From Dysgonamonadaceae bacterium (GTDB lineage Bacteria; Bacteroidota; Bacteroidia; Bacteroidales; Azobacteroidaceae), in assembly GCA_031287395.1 (NCBI GenBank), contig JAITTA010000069.1:1-16121 (forward strand): a DNA stretch of 16,121 nucleotides. Direction: 5' to 3'. The notes below the pieces were generated by a model. That model was not told the origin of the DNA. It ran no database searches and saw only the letters and a list, made by a program, of their open reading frames with translations. Shown in pieces: positions 1 through 9,219 of this stretch. Within the stretch, counting starts at the first letter, position 1; every line of letters begins with the position of its first letter. The position numbers and the translations under genes are program-made.

Positions 1-1
1 C

Positions 2-826
2 TGGGCCGGAGGCATACCTGCAATCTTCTTCTTTCTGATGGTTTTCTTCGTTCCGGAAAGTCCCCGCTGGCTGGCCGGTCAACTGAAATATGAAAAAGCA
101 AGCATGATCCTGTCCCGGATAGGAGGAAAAATTTATGCCGAAAATGAAATCCGTGAAATTAAGGAAAATGTAAGCGCCACCAAAGAACAGGCAGACTACA
201 AACTTTTATTCCACGGGAAAATGCCTAAAATTCTTTTGATTGGAATTGTCATTGCCGCTTTTCAACAATGGTGCGGAATCAATGTCATATTCAATTATGC
301 ACAGGAAATATTTTCCGCCGCCGGATATGGAGTCTCCGATATCCTGTTCAACATTGTCATTACAGGAGTAGTCAATGTCGTTTTCACTTTTGTGGGAATG
401 TATACTGTCGATAAATTAGGACGCCGGGCCCTGATGATATTTGGCGCTTTGGGATTGGCCGGTATCTATACCATCCTGGGAGCTTGTTATTATTACGAAG
501 TAACCGGAACGGCTGTTCTGATTCCGGTAGTTGCTGCCATCGGTTGTTATGCTATGACCCTCGCCCCTATTACCTGGGTAGTCATCTCGGAAATATTTCC
601 TACAAAAATCAGAGGAATGGCTATGGCAATATCGACATTCTCATTGTGGACGGCCTGTTTTGTCCTAACCTATACTTTCCCGTTGCTAAACAAAGGATTA
701 GGGGCTTACGGAACTTTCTGGCTTTATGGAGGTATCTGTATCCTCGGATTCTTATTCATAAAAAAATACCTGCCCGAAACCAAGGGAAAATCTCTGGAAG
801 AAATTGAAAAAACAATTTGTCAATAA
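2..826 (+). CDS. Sugar porter family MFS transporter, C-terminal part (5' end outside window)
   Basis: This is an inner-membrane secondary transporter that probably brings a monosaccharide or small sugar from periplasm to cytoplasm, most likely by proton symport. The frame is open from base 2, giving 274 residues with no start codon. Family marks appear in order: PESPRWL at the end of TM6 (about nt 53-73), QQWCGIN in TM7 (about nt 266-286), D-KLGRR in the TM8-9 loop (about nt 409-427), SEIFPTKIRG after TM10 (about nt 587-616) and PETKGKSLEEIE at the C-terminus. Full-length members have about 450-500 residues, so roughly the first 200 are missing. The QQ and N of TM7 match sugar-binding positions of E. 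coli XylE, but two other contact positions appear changed (Leu codons at 560-562 and 644-646), so xylose is not assured as substrate. The gene ends 5 nt before the DUF5107-TPR gene. Family assignment is firm; substrate is unknown. Confidence 0.93.
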   Translation, partial: WAGGIPAIFFFLMVFFVPESPRWLAGQLKYEKASMILSRIGGKIYAENEIREIKENVSATKEQADYKLLFHGKMPKILLIGIVIAAFQQWCGINVIFNYAQEIFSAAGYGVSDILFNIVITGVVNVVFTFVGMYTVDKLGRRALMIFGALGLAGIYTILGACYYYEVTGTAVLIPVVAAIGCYAMTLAPITWVVISEIFPTKIRGMAMAISTFSLWTACFVLTYTFPLLNKGLGAYGTFWLYGGICILGFLFIKKYLPETKGKSLEEIEKTICQ

Positions 827-831
827 TTTAT

Positions 832-3800
832 ATGGAAAAAATAACATCCTATCTGATTCGGCCTACCGTTACGGAAAGCGGGGTTGTACAAGCTTGGGAG
901 GAAACCATTATGCTTCCTACCTATCCTGTTGGTAAAGAAGAGAAAAACCCGATTTTTTTGGAAAAACGGGTTTACCAGGGAAGCTCCGGATCCGTTTATC
1001 CTTATCCTGTCATTGAAAAAATATCCAACCAAAAGGAAGACAGGCCGTACCACGCTTTTTTCATTGAAAACGAGTATATCAAAGTGATGATATTACCCGA
1101 ATTAGGTGGACGTATTCACATGGCTTACGATAAAATAAAAAAACGTCACTTTGTATATTACAACCAAGTCATCAAACCGGCATTGGTAGGGCTAACAGGA
1201 CCATGGATCTCGGGAGGAATAGAATTCAACTGGCCCCAGCACCATCGTCCAAGTACTTTCCTCCCCACCGATTGTAAAATCGAAGAAAACGCCGACGGCA
1301 GTAAAACAATCTGGTGTAGCGAGGTAGAACGGATGTCCCGCACTAAAGGGATGCAGGGTTTCACTCTGCATCCGGGAAAAGCCTATATTGAAATCAAAGT
1401 CCGGATTTATAATCGAACTCCCTTTCCCCAGACTTTCCTGTGGTGGGCTAATCCTGCCGTGCACGTACACGCTGATTACCATTCCGTTTTTCCCCCCGAC
1501 GTACATGCGGTATTCGATCATGGAAAAAGAGATGTCTCCAATTTCCCTATCGCCACAGGCATCTATTACAAACAGGATTATTCTGCCGGTATCGATATCT
1601 CCAGATACAAAAATATTCCGGTTCCAACTTCTTATATGGCTATCAAGTCAAAATACGATTTTGTAGGAGGATACGAAGAAAATGTGAAAGGCGGGTTGTT
1701 GCACGTAGCCGATCATCATGTATCTCCCGGTAAAAAGCAATGGACATGGGGATGTGGAGATTTCGGACTGGCTTGGGATCGTAACCTGACCGACGAAGAC
1801 GGCCCTTACATCGAGTTGATGACCGGAGTATATACCGATAATCAACCGGATTTTTCCTGGCTTCAACCTTACGAAGAGAAATCCTGGGTACAATATTTTA
1901 TGCCTTATTCGGAAGTAGGTTACGTAAAAAATGCGAATAAAGATGCAATTGTCAATGTATTTCAAAACGACGGCAAAACAAAAATAATCCTTTATACTAC
2001 GGGTGTTTACAATAATCTTCACGTTTTATTAAAAGATACGGAAGATAAAATATACCTGGATAAAATGATCAATACTTCCCCTGCCGAACCTTTTCAAACT
2101 TCAGTAAAAACAGAAAACATCTCTCCCGAAAATTTAATATTCGAATTAAGAACTTCCGAAAATCGCCTGTTGCTTCGTTATCAGGCCGAAAAAACGGAGA
2201 TCAACCAGACTCCGGACCCGGCAAAAGCAGCAAAAAATCCGAAAGATATCACTTCTGTCGAACAATTGTATCTCACCGGAATCCATCTGGAACAATACCG
2301 GCACGCCACCTACAACCCATTCGATTATTATCTCGAAGCCCTGAGCCGTGAACCGGGCGATATCCGCTGCAATAACGCAATCGGATTGCTTTACATGCGC
2401 CGGGGACAATTCGCAAAGGCAGAACCTTATTTCCGGAAAGCCATCGAAACACTGACCGAACGAAATCCGAACCCATACGATGGAGAACCTTATTACAACC
2501 TGGGATGGTGCCTGAAAATGCAGGGAAAACTCGACAACGCCTGCGAGGCATTTTACAAATCGACATGGAACGCCGCATGGCAGGATCCGGCATATTTCGG
2601 ATTGGCCCAGATTGATTCGTATAGAATCAGCGGTGAAAAAAGAGATACAGATATTGTATATAGTACAATAAGGTGGGAAGATGCCCTGGACAAAGTGGAA
2701 AGATGCCTGATAAGAAACTGGCATAACCATAAAGCCAGACAACTGAAATCTTCTATCCTCCGGAAATTGAAGAAAAACGACGAGGCGCTATGTTGGATTG
2801 AAGATTCGTTGGCAATCGACGGATTCAATATGGGATGCCGTTTTGAAAAATACCTGATTACAAAAGATCCTGCAGTTCTGGAGGAAATGAACCGCTTGAT
2901 GAGAGGCTGGCCTCACGGCTATATCGAGTATTCGCTGGATTATGCGGCGGCAGGACTTTACGAAGAAGCGGAAGAATTATTGAAGGAAGGGGTACACGGT
3001 GCTCCGTGTACGGTGTACCCTATGGTCTATTACACTTTAGGATATTTTGCATTTCAAAGAGGAAACTTAGCCCATGCCCAGGTATATTATAAACAAGCAG
3101 CTCAAGCAAATCCGGACAAATGTTTTCCCAACAGAATAGAGGAAGTAAATATCCTGCAGAATGCTATACTTGTAAACCCTTCGGATGCAAAAGCTCCGTA
3201 TTACCTGGGTAATTTCCGGTATGCCGCAAGACAATATGAAGATGCCGTTTCCTGTTGGGAACAATCGGTAGCGCTGGATGATACATTTCCTACGGTATTG
3301 AGAAATTTAGCTCTCGCTTATTACAACAAAAGAGGGGAAAAATTGAAAGCGCGCCAATTACTGGAAAAAGCTTTTGAACTGGATACAACTGACGCCAGGA
3401 TATTGATGGAACTGGACCAACTCTATAAAAAACTAAGTCTTCCTTACGCCGAAAGATTGGCTCTCCTGGAAAAACACTTGTCTTTGGTAGAACAACGGGA
3501 TGATCTTTGCATCGAGCGTATTACCCTTTACAATCAATTGGGTCAATACGAAAAAGCCCGGAATTTATTAGCTTCCCGTCAATTCCACCCATGGGAAGGC
3601 GGAGAAGGAAAAGTGACCGGTCAGTTCACTATTTGCCATGTCGAGTTAGCAAAACAAGCTATTTCGGAAAAACATTTCAACGATGCTTTGGTTCTCCTTT
3701 CTCAAACAGACTCTTATCCTCATAACCTGGGGGAAGGAAAATTAATTAACATCGAAGAGAACGATATAAATTATTATAAGGGAGTAGCTTTCAGAGGTCT

Positions 3801-4227
3801 GGGAAACGAAGAAAATGCAAACAAGTATTTCAGGAAAGCAACTCAAGGTTCTTCCGAACCGCAACAGGCTTTCTTCTATAATGACCAATCTCCCGACAAG
3901 ATCTTTTACCAGGGACTGGCATGGCGGGCATTAGGAGATGAGAACAAGGCCCGCAGCCGGTTCAATAAATTAATCGGTCATGGAGAGAAACATTTATTCG
4001 AAGACTGTAAAATCGACTATTTTGCCGTATCCCTTCCCGATCTGGCAATCTGGGACGATGACCTGAACATACGGAATCAGATACACTGTAATTACGTGAT
4101 GGGACTAGGTCACCTCGGTTTGAAAAATGTTGAAAAATCCATCAGATTCCTGAAAAAAGTACTGGATACAGACCTGAATCATCAGGGCGCTCAATTGCAT
4201 TTGCAACTAACACAAACAATCGATTAA
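832..4227 (+). CDS. Cytoplasmic DUF5107 domain protein with C-terminal TPR region
   Basis: This large protein (1131 residues) has no signal peptide and so should be cytoplasmic. Residues about 20-365 match the DUF5107 family as I recall it. Dense polar and aromatic clusters are seen: LPELGGRI (88-95), GGIEFNWPQHHRP (128-140), FPPDVHAVFDHGKRD (220-234), NIPVPTSYM (261-269), HVADHH (291-296) and TDEDGPYIELM (320-330). The LPELGGRI style and beta-rich pattern recall galactose-mutarotase-like folds, but that is inference. Residues about 485-1130 are helical and contain TPR-like units, such as AIGLLYMRRGQFAKAEPYF (516-534), YYNLGWCLKMQGKLDNA (554-570) and YLGNFRYAARQYEDAVSCW (791-809). I chose the ATG at 832; an in-frame TTG at 817 would add five residues and overlap the upstream stop. 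The 5-nt gap to the MFS gene suggests coupled translation and a shared sugar. The biochemical function is unknown to me: carbohydrate-active enzyme, epimerase-like protein or sensor are all possible. Confidence 0.88.
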   Translation: MEKITSYLIRPTVTESGVVQAWEETIMLPTYPVGKEEKNPIFLEKRVYQGSSGSVYPYPVIEKISNQKEDRPYHAFFIENEYIKVMILPELGGRIHMAYDKIKKRHFVYYNQVIKPALVGLTGPWISGGIEFNWPQHHRPSTFLPTDCKIEENADGSKTIWCSEVERMSRTKGMQGFTLHPGKAYIEIKVRIYNRTPFPQTFLWWANPAVHVHADYHSVFPPDVHAVFDHGKRDVSNFPIATGIYYKQDYSAGIDISRYKNIPVPTSYMAIKSKYDFVGGYEENVKGGLLHVADHHVSPGKKQWTWGCGDFGLAWDRNLTDEDGPYIELMTGVYTDNQPDFSWLQPYEEKSWVQYFMPYSEVGYVKNANKDAIVNVFQNDGKTKIILYTTGVYNNLHVLLKDTEDKIYLDKMINTSPAEPFQTSVKTENISPENLIFELRTSENRLLLRYQAEKTEINQTPDPAKAAKNPKDITSVEQLYLTGIHLEQYRHATYNPFDYYLEALSREPGDIRCNNAIGLLYMRRGQFAKAEPYFRKAIETLTERNPNPYDGEPYYNLGWCLKMQGKLDNACEAFYKSTWNAAWQDPAYFGLAQIDSYRISGEKRDTDIVYSTIRWEDALDKVERCLIRNWHNHKARQLKSSILRKLKKNDEALCWIEDSLAIDGFNMGCRFEKYLITKDPAVLEEMNRLMRGWPHGYIEYSLDYAAAGLYEEAEELLKEGVHGAPCTVYPMVYYTLGYFAFQRGNLAHAQVYYKQAAQANPDKCFPNRIEEVNILQNAILVNPSDAKAPYYLGNFRYAARQYEDAVSCWEQSVALDDTFPTVLRNLALAYYNKRGEKLKARQLLEKAFELDTTDARILMELDQLYKKLSLPYAERLALLEKHLSLVEQRDDLCIERITLYNQLGQYEKARNLLASRQFHPWEGGEGKVTGQFTICHVELAKQAISEKHFNDALVLLSQTDSYPHNLGEGKLINIEENDINYYKGVAFRGLGNEENANKYFRKATQGSSEPQQAFFYNDQSPDKIFYQGLAWRALGDENKARSRFNKLIGHGEKHLFEDCKIDYFAVSLPDLAIWDDDLNIRNQIHCNYVMGLGHLGLKNVEKSIRFLKKVLDTDLNHQGAQLHLQLTQTID
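2990..3020 (+). repeat. Overlapping alternative inverted repeats inside the TPR coding region
   Basis: A perfect 8-bp inverted repeat, GTACACGG (2992-2999) and CCGTGTAC (3004-3011), is separated by the 4-nt loop TGCT. A second, mutually exclusive 8-bp pairing joins GGGTACAC (2990-2997) with GTGTACCC (3013-3020). Both lie inside the codons for about residues 720-730 of the DUF5107-TPR protein. There is no U-tract after either one, so this is not a terminator. It may be chance. Confidence 0.4.
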
Positions 4228-4254
4228 ATCTTTAATGCTACTAATTTGTAAACC

Positions 4255-7200
4255 ATGAAAATAAAACAAAAAATCTTGATTTTAATCTGTCTCTTGATAT
4301 TGCCTGCCACATCTACCTGGGGTCAGATCAAAGAGATTACAGGTGTTGTCTCCGACGCTGCCGACGGGACTCCATTATCCGGGGTCTCCGTCGTAGTAAA
4401 AGGCACAAAAAACGGTACTGCTACCGGCTCCAACGGTAGTTTTAAGTTACAAGTTGCCGAAAAGTCCGTGTTACAATTTTCTTATTTGGGATATATTCCT
4501 CAGGAAATAACCATAGGAAATAACCCTTCTATTTCGGTAAGAATGATGGAAGACACAAAAGTCCTGGAAGAAGTGGTTGTTGTCGGATATGGTACCCAAC
4601 GAAAGATTACCACCACAGGAGCGATTACTTCCGTTTCAAACCAGGATTTGATAAAAGCTCCTGTAGCCGGCATCAGCAACGCCTTGACCGGTTTAACTTC
4701 AGGACTCCAATCAGTACAGGTATCGGGGGAATTCGGTAATGACAAGGCGGAAATCCGGGTTCGCGGAATCAGTACGCTCTACACCGGTGGAGCAAGTCCT
4801 CTTATCATGGTAGACGGCGTAGAACGCAGCACCTATAACGACATCGATCCCAATGAAATCGAAACACTCAACGTATTAAAGGATGCTTCAGCTACTGCCG
4901 TCTTCGGCGTTAGGGGCGCTAACGGGGTCATCCTGATCACCACCCGACAGGGCAAGGAGGGGAAACCGAAAGTAAGTTTTACAGGGAATACAGCGGTCAT
5001 ACAGCCTTCCGTATTACCCAAGATGCTCGACTCATACGATTATGCATTGTTACGCAACGAGGCCGAAAGGAATATGGGCAGGACTGAAACCTTTTCGGAA
5101 GAAGACATCCGATTGTACAAGTCGGGCGAAGACCCGATTTTCCATCCTAACAAAAATTGGATCAACGAACTCATTGCCCCGGCATCCTACCAACAATCGT
5201 ACAATATGAACATCAATGGAGGAAGTGAAAAAATGCGTTATTTCACCTCTTTGGGCTATTTCAATCAATTCGGAGGTTACAACGAACCGGAACAGGATTT
5301 CGGTTTCTCCTACAAACACAAATACGACCGGTACAACCTCCGTATGAATTTCGATTTTGACGTGACGAACGATCTGCTTTTATCAATGAAACTCGGAAAC
5401 CAGATTACGGAAAATATGTATCCTACCGGTGGTGCATGGGCTGCCTTCGATAAATCAACCAGTACGTCTCCCATGTCAAGTCCCGGTTTTATAGACAATA
5501 AGGTCATTACCGAAGTGTCGGGATTTCCGACAGGAGTAAGGGAATTTAATCCGTGGGTAGAAACCGGCCCAACCAGCGGAAGCAGTTTCGGATTGACGGA
5601 AAAATACTATTCCAATACCATCAATACCAATATTTCTTTGAAATACAAGATGGATCAATGGATAAAAGGACTATCCGCAAGGATAATGGGAGCCTACGAT
5701 ACATATTATAATAAGTATACCAAGCGGCAAAAATATTTTGATACTTACACGGTAATCAAAGATCCCCTTACCGGACAATCTGTCGTGTTCCAGAACGAAG
5801 AAACCGGACCTTTTTACGGACTGGGTGAAGAAATCAGGGATGATCGCAAATGGAGAAAAATGTACGGAGAGGCAGCCCTGGAATACGAAGCCACCTTTGC
5901 AGAACATCATAAAATGACAGGTCTATTACTGGGTAACATGCAGAAAGCCTATTACCCGAACATGCAATACAAGTTACCGACTGCATATCTGGGAATTGTG
6001 GGACGCGTAACTTATGGTTACAAAAACCGGTACCTTGCCGAAATGAACATCGGATATAACGGCTCGGAAAATTTCCCGGAAGGAAAACGCTTCGGTGTCT
6101 TCCCTGCTTTTTCACTGGGTTGGGTAGCAACCGAAGAAAAGTTCCTTTCCGATAACGAAATCCTTTCTTTTCTGAAAATCAGAGGCTCTTACGGTGAAGT
6201 CGGAAATGACAAGATAGGCGGCGATCGCTACCTGTATCTCAATGGCCCCTATACATTAGGGAATGATGGGAATGCGCGAACCACTTTCGGAATACCCGGT
6301 GTGAACCAGGCTACTTACCAACAGTACAAAGAAGGAAAAATCGGAAACCCCAACGTGACCTGGGAAAGAGCTAAAAAAGGTAATATAGGATTCGACATGA
6401 CGCTATTCGGTAATCGGATGAACCTCACTGCCGACTATTTCCGGGAGAAACGCGACAATATCCTGTGGAATTTGTCTACCATACCGGAATTGGTCGCCGC
6501 ATCGTTGCCTCCAAGTAATATTGGAAAAGTAGACAACTACGGATATGAATTGGAAATGGGATGGAAGGACAAAACCGGAGAATTGAACTACTGGGCGAAA
6601 GCATTATACTCGTTTGCCCGAAATAATATCGTCTTTCAAGACGAACCGGAACGGCAATACGAATGGATGCGCAGGACAGGTAATCCGGTTGGACAACATT
6701 TCGGGTTAGTATTCGAAGGGTTCTACAACACCATGGAGGAAATTAACGATCCTGAACGGCCAATTTCGTCATGGGAAGGCGGAGGATTGAAACCCGGCGA
6801 TATGAAATACCGTGACCTGAATAACGATAAGCGAATAACGGAAGAAGACATGTGTCCTATCGGCTACAGCGATTTTCCAGAAATCAATTATAGTTTTTCT
6901 TGTGGAGCGTCATGGAAGGGTTTCGACTTTTCCATCCTCTTTCAGGGAGCTTCCAACGTATCCGTTTATTTTTCAAAACACGCCGGAGCATATCCGTTCG
7001 ACAGCGACTGGGGAGCCGCATACGAATGGCAACTCGAACGCTGGGAACAGGGACGGTACGAACGTGGCGAACCGATCTCTTATCCGAGGGTAGAATTATC
7101 ACCTACTCTTGGAGGTAATAACTACCAGAAATCCAGTTTCTGGGTACAGGACGCTTCTTATCTCAGGTTAAAAAATGCGGAAATAGGCTATAGATTCAAT

Positions 7201-7374
7201 ACCTCTTTGCTGCAAAAAATCAAACTGCAATCCTTACGGGTTTACGTGAGCGGTAACAACCTTTACACATGGACGGGTATCAAATACACAATGGACCCGG
7301 ATGCAAGGGAAGCTTACGGGCGGGTAATGCCGCCGATGCGTGTATTTAACTTCGGACTGAATTTTCAATTTTAA
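4255..7374 (+). CDS. SusC/RagA family TonB-linked outer membrane transporter, first pair
   Basis: This 1039-residue outer-membrane channel imports glycan fragments into the periplasm using TonB/ExbBD energy, working with the SusD-like lid encoded next. Residues 1-23 form a signal peptide (MKIKQ start, leucine/isoleucine-rich core, cleavage probably before Gln24). Residues about 27-100 are a carboxypeptidase-regulatory-like beta domain (GVVSDAADGTPLSGVSVVVK). A TonB-box-like stretch, EEVVVVGYGTQRK, spans about 105-117. The plug follows, with IRVRGIS (about 167-173), LIMVDGVE (183-190) and the RagA signature around 196-230 (DIDPNEIE, VLKDASATAVFGVRGANG). The rest is a beta-barrel ending in the outer-membrane C-terminal signal FGLNFQF. 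An EF-hand-like loop DLNNDKRITEED lies at 854-865. The ATG at 4255 is right in front of the signal peptide; no Shine-Dalgarno motif is seen, as is usual in this phylum. It lies 27 nt after the TPR gene and 15 nt before its SusD partner. Confidence 0.96.
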   Translation: MKIKQKILILICLLILPATSTWGQIKEITGVVSDAADGTPLSGVSVVVKGTKNGTATGSNGSFKLQVAEKSVLQFSYLGYIPQEITIGNNPSISVRMMEDTKVLEEVVVVGYGTQRKITTTGAITSVSNQDLIKAPVAGISNALTGLTSGLQSVQVSGEFGNDKAEIRVRGISTLYTGGASPLIMVDGVERSTYNDIDPNEIETLNVLKDASATAVFGVRGANGVILITTRQGKEGKPKVSFTGNTAVIQPSVLPKMLDSYDYALLRNEAERNMGRTETFSEEDIRLYKSGEDPIFHPNKNWINELIAPASYQQSYNMNINGGSEKMRYFTSLGYFNQFGGYNEPEQDFGFSYKHKYDRYNLRMNFDFDVTNDLLLSMKLGNQITENMYPTGGAWAAFDKSTSTSPMSSPGFIDNKVITEVSGFPTGVREFNPWVETGPTSGSSFGLTEKYYSNTINTNISLKYKMDQWIKGLSARIMGAYDTYYNKYTKRQKYFDTYTVIKDPLTGQSVVFQNEETGPFYGLGEEIRDDRKWRKMYGEAALEYEATFAEHHKMTGLLLGNMQKAYYPNMQYKLPTAYLGIVGRVTYGYKNRYLAEMNIGYNGSENFPEGKRFGVFPAFSLGWVATEEKFLSDNEILSFLKIRGSYGEVGNDKIGGDRYLYLNGPYTLGNDGNARTTFGIPGVNQATYQQYKEGKIGNPNVTWERAKKGNIGFDMTLFGNRMNLTADYFREKRDNILWNLSTIPELVAASLPPSNIGKVDNYGYELEMGWKDKTGELNYWAKALYSFARNNIVFQDEPERQYEWMRRTGNPVGQHFGLVFEGFYNTMEEINDPERPISSWEGGGLKPGDMKYRDLNNDKRITEEDMCPIGYSDFPEINYSFSCGASWKGFDFSILFQGASNVSVYFSKHAGAYPFDSDWGAAYEWQLERWEQGRYERGEPISYPRVELSPTLGGNNYQKSSFWVQDASYLRLKNAEIGYRFNTSLLQKIKLQSLRVYVSGNNLYTWTGIKYTMDPDAREAYGRVMPPMRVFNFGLNFQF

Positions 7375-7389
7375 CAAATACAATAACAT

Positions 7390-9174
7390 ATGAAACACTT
7401 AATAGTTGTTTATTTAATCATATCACTCGCTCTGTTTTCTTGTAACGATTATCTGGAAAAACCCGTTAGTAGCGATTTGACGGTAGACAGCATTTTCGTA
7501 TCGAAAATACGGACGGAACAGTTCCTGTGGAACGTGTACAGTACGGCGTCTATCTATGAGTTCAACCATTTTTGGAGCGGTAGCGACAACCGGTTTTATC
7601 ATTACGGAGCTTCCGGCTCACTGGTTTCAGTGGCTACCGACGAATTGGAAGTGGAAGGTACTTATGCCGCCATTCCGAAATATATTCACACGGGAACATG
7701 GAATGCTGAAAATATCAACAGCGGATCTTGGGCAATTGAGTTCATGTCGCATATTTGCTATCAAGGGATACGTAATGCCAATATTTTTATTGAAAATGTA
7801 GATAAATCACCCTTCTCGGAAGAAGAGAAAAGAAGCATGAAAGCCGAAGCGATCTTTCTGAGGGCATTGATGCATTTTGACCTGATGCAACGATTGGGCG
7901 GCATATCCATTGTAGACCGGGTTTTGTCGGTGAGTTCGGCGAATGATGTCGAAGGAGTAAAAATACCAAGGTCTACTTATGCCGAGACCGTTGATTTTAT
8001 TGTCGGAGAATGCGACGAGGCCTCCAAATACCTTCCCAATGTATATGAAGACACAAAATACCTGGGACGTATCGTGAAAGGAGCGGCGCTGGCGCTAAAA
8101 GCAAGAGTGTTGTTATACGCGGCAAGTCCGCTTTTCAATTCTCCCGACGGACAAACATATGTTCCGGTAAGCAATCCGGAACTGCGCAAATTGATCGGCT
8201 ATCCCGATTATGACAAAAACCGGTGGAAATTGGCTGCAGACGCCAGCAAAGCCGTAATTGACTGGGCTACAAACGAAAGCGGATGGTGCAAACTATACGA
8301 TGGACAAAATAATCCGGTGGATAGATACGAGGAAATCTTTATTAATCATACTTGTCCGGAAGTAATTCTGAGTGCCGGTCTGGCCCAAACCGCCGGAGGT
8401 TATTTCTGCCTTTTCATGCTTCCCGGACAAATTATTCCCCAGGGACAAAACGACCCGTCCAATCATGCCGTCACGTTCAATTTCACCAAGCAATACCAAA
8501 AAGCGGATGGAACCGATCAAACCTGGGACGAAGTCGAAGGCACAGCTTACCCTTATTCGCAATATCAACGCAAACTGGGAGAACTGGAAGCTCGCTTTCA
8601 GGCATCCTGTTTCCAGTCGGGCACCGAATGGTCGAGAGGCTCAGGAACCGTTTACCACTTTTACGAAACCAATACACTTCAACTCAAAAATGTCCGGGGA
8701 GTCGGTTTCATGCGAAAATTTGTCAAAGGCGTTCGGAATGGGAGTGTTGCTCCCCGTTGGATTACATTTCGCCTGGCTGAATTTTATCTGAACTATGCAG
8801 AAGCGTTGAACGAAATTGACAGTAATCCGGCCGAGATAGAATGGGCGGTAAACCAGGTCCGCCGGAGAGTAGAGATACCCGACATCTCTTATGCAGGACA
8901 AGAAGCAACGAGAAAAATGATCCAACGGGAAAGGGCGGTTGAACTGGCTTTCGAACAGCACCGTTTCTTCGATCTCCGCCGGTGGAGGATAGCCGGACAA
9001 GAAGGCCTGATGAAAGGCAAAATGTACACTTTGAAACTGTACGACACCAAGCCTGAGCCGACCTACAAGCTGGAAGAAATCTCCAATCGTGTATGGGACG
9101 ACAAAATGTATCTGTATCCTTTCAGACAAAAAGAAGTCAGTCTGGGTTACATCGTTCAGAATCCTGGATGGTAA
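7390..9174 (+). CDS. RagB/SusD family nutrient-uptake outer membrane lipoprotein, first pair
   Basis: This 594-residue lipoprotein is the surface glycan-binding lid for the SusC-type channel 15 nt upstream. Residues 1-17 are a lipoprotein signal with the lipobox LFSC, making Cys18 the lipidated residue, followed by NDYLEKP, a common SusD start. Hallmarks are seen in order: the helical TPR-like core with RALMHFDLMQRLGG (158-171), LKARVLLYAASPLFN (about 236-250), the RLAEFYLNYAEALNEI stretch late in the protein, and RERAVELAFEQHRFFDLRRW from about residue 513. It ends QNPGW, typical for the family. The start is fixed by the signal peptide. Which glycan it binds cannot be read from sequence; SusD ligand sites vary widely. 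Identity of the family is firm. Confidence 0.96.
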   Translation: MKHLIVVYLIISLALFSCNDYLEKPVSSDLTVDSIFVSKIRTEQFLWNVYSTASIYEFNHFWSGSDNRFYHYGASGSLVSVATDELEVEGTYAAIPKYIHTGTWNAENINSGSWAIEFMSHICYQGIRNANIFIENVDKSPFSEEEKRSMKAEAIFLRALMHFDLMQRLGGISIVDRVLSVSSANDVEGVKIPRSTYAETVDFIVGECDEASKYLPNVYEDTKYLGRIVKGAALALKARVLLYAASPLFNSPDGQTYVPVSNPELRKLIGYPDYDKNRWKLAADASKAVIDWATNESGWCKLYDGQNNPVDRYEEIFINHTCPEVILSAGLAQTAGGYFCLFMLPGQIIPQGQNDPSNHAVTFNFTKQYQKADGTDQTWDEVEGTAYPYSQYQRKLGELEARFQASCFQSGTEWSRGSGTVYHFYETNTLQLKNVRGVGFMRKFVKGVRNGSVAPRWITFRLAEFYLNYAEALNEIDSNPAEIEWAVNQVRRRVEIPDISYAGQEATRKMIQRERAVELAFEQHRFFDLRRWRIAGQEGLMKGKMYTLKLYDTKPEPTYKLEEISNRVWDDKMYLYPFRQKEVSLGYIVQNPGW

Positions 9175-9219
9175 TTGAAATTAAAAATATAAAATTAAAA
9201 TTACAAAAATATAAAACAG
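9175..9219 (+). other. Very A/T-rich leader before the second SusC gene
   Basis: This 45-nt spacer contains only four G or C bases and consists of A-runs broken by T. It holds no Shine-Dalgarno sequence, no hairpin and no clear Bacteroides-type promoter (no TTTG element). Bacteroidota often use A-rich unstructured leaders for efficient initiation, so it probably serves as a translation leader for the gene at 9220. The function is inferred from composition only. Confidence 0.4.

Noticed and set aside
817..831. TTG at 817 as the start of the DUF5107-TPR gene
   Set aside because: It adds only five residues (MSIIY) and overlaps the MFS stop, while the ATG at 832 begins a sensible N-terminus.
2146..2742. 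Minus-strand open frame of 198 codons inside the TPR region
   Set aside because: It is a shadow of the plus-strand gene, with no motif and no upstream start region.
4200..4248. Possible Bacteroides-type promoter before the first SusC gene (TTTG at 4200-4203 and CTAATTTG at 4241-4248)
   Set aside because: The second element mismatches the TAnnTTTG consensus at its first two bases, the spacing of about 37 nt is far too long, and it would leave almost no leader.
8352..8791. Two overlapping plus-strand open frames (142 and 139 codons) inside the first SusD gene
   Set aside because: They lie wholly within the SusD frame, which carries the family signatures on both sides; composition is typical of frame shadows.
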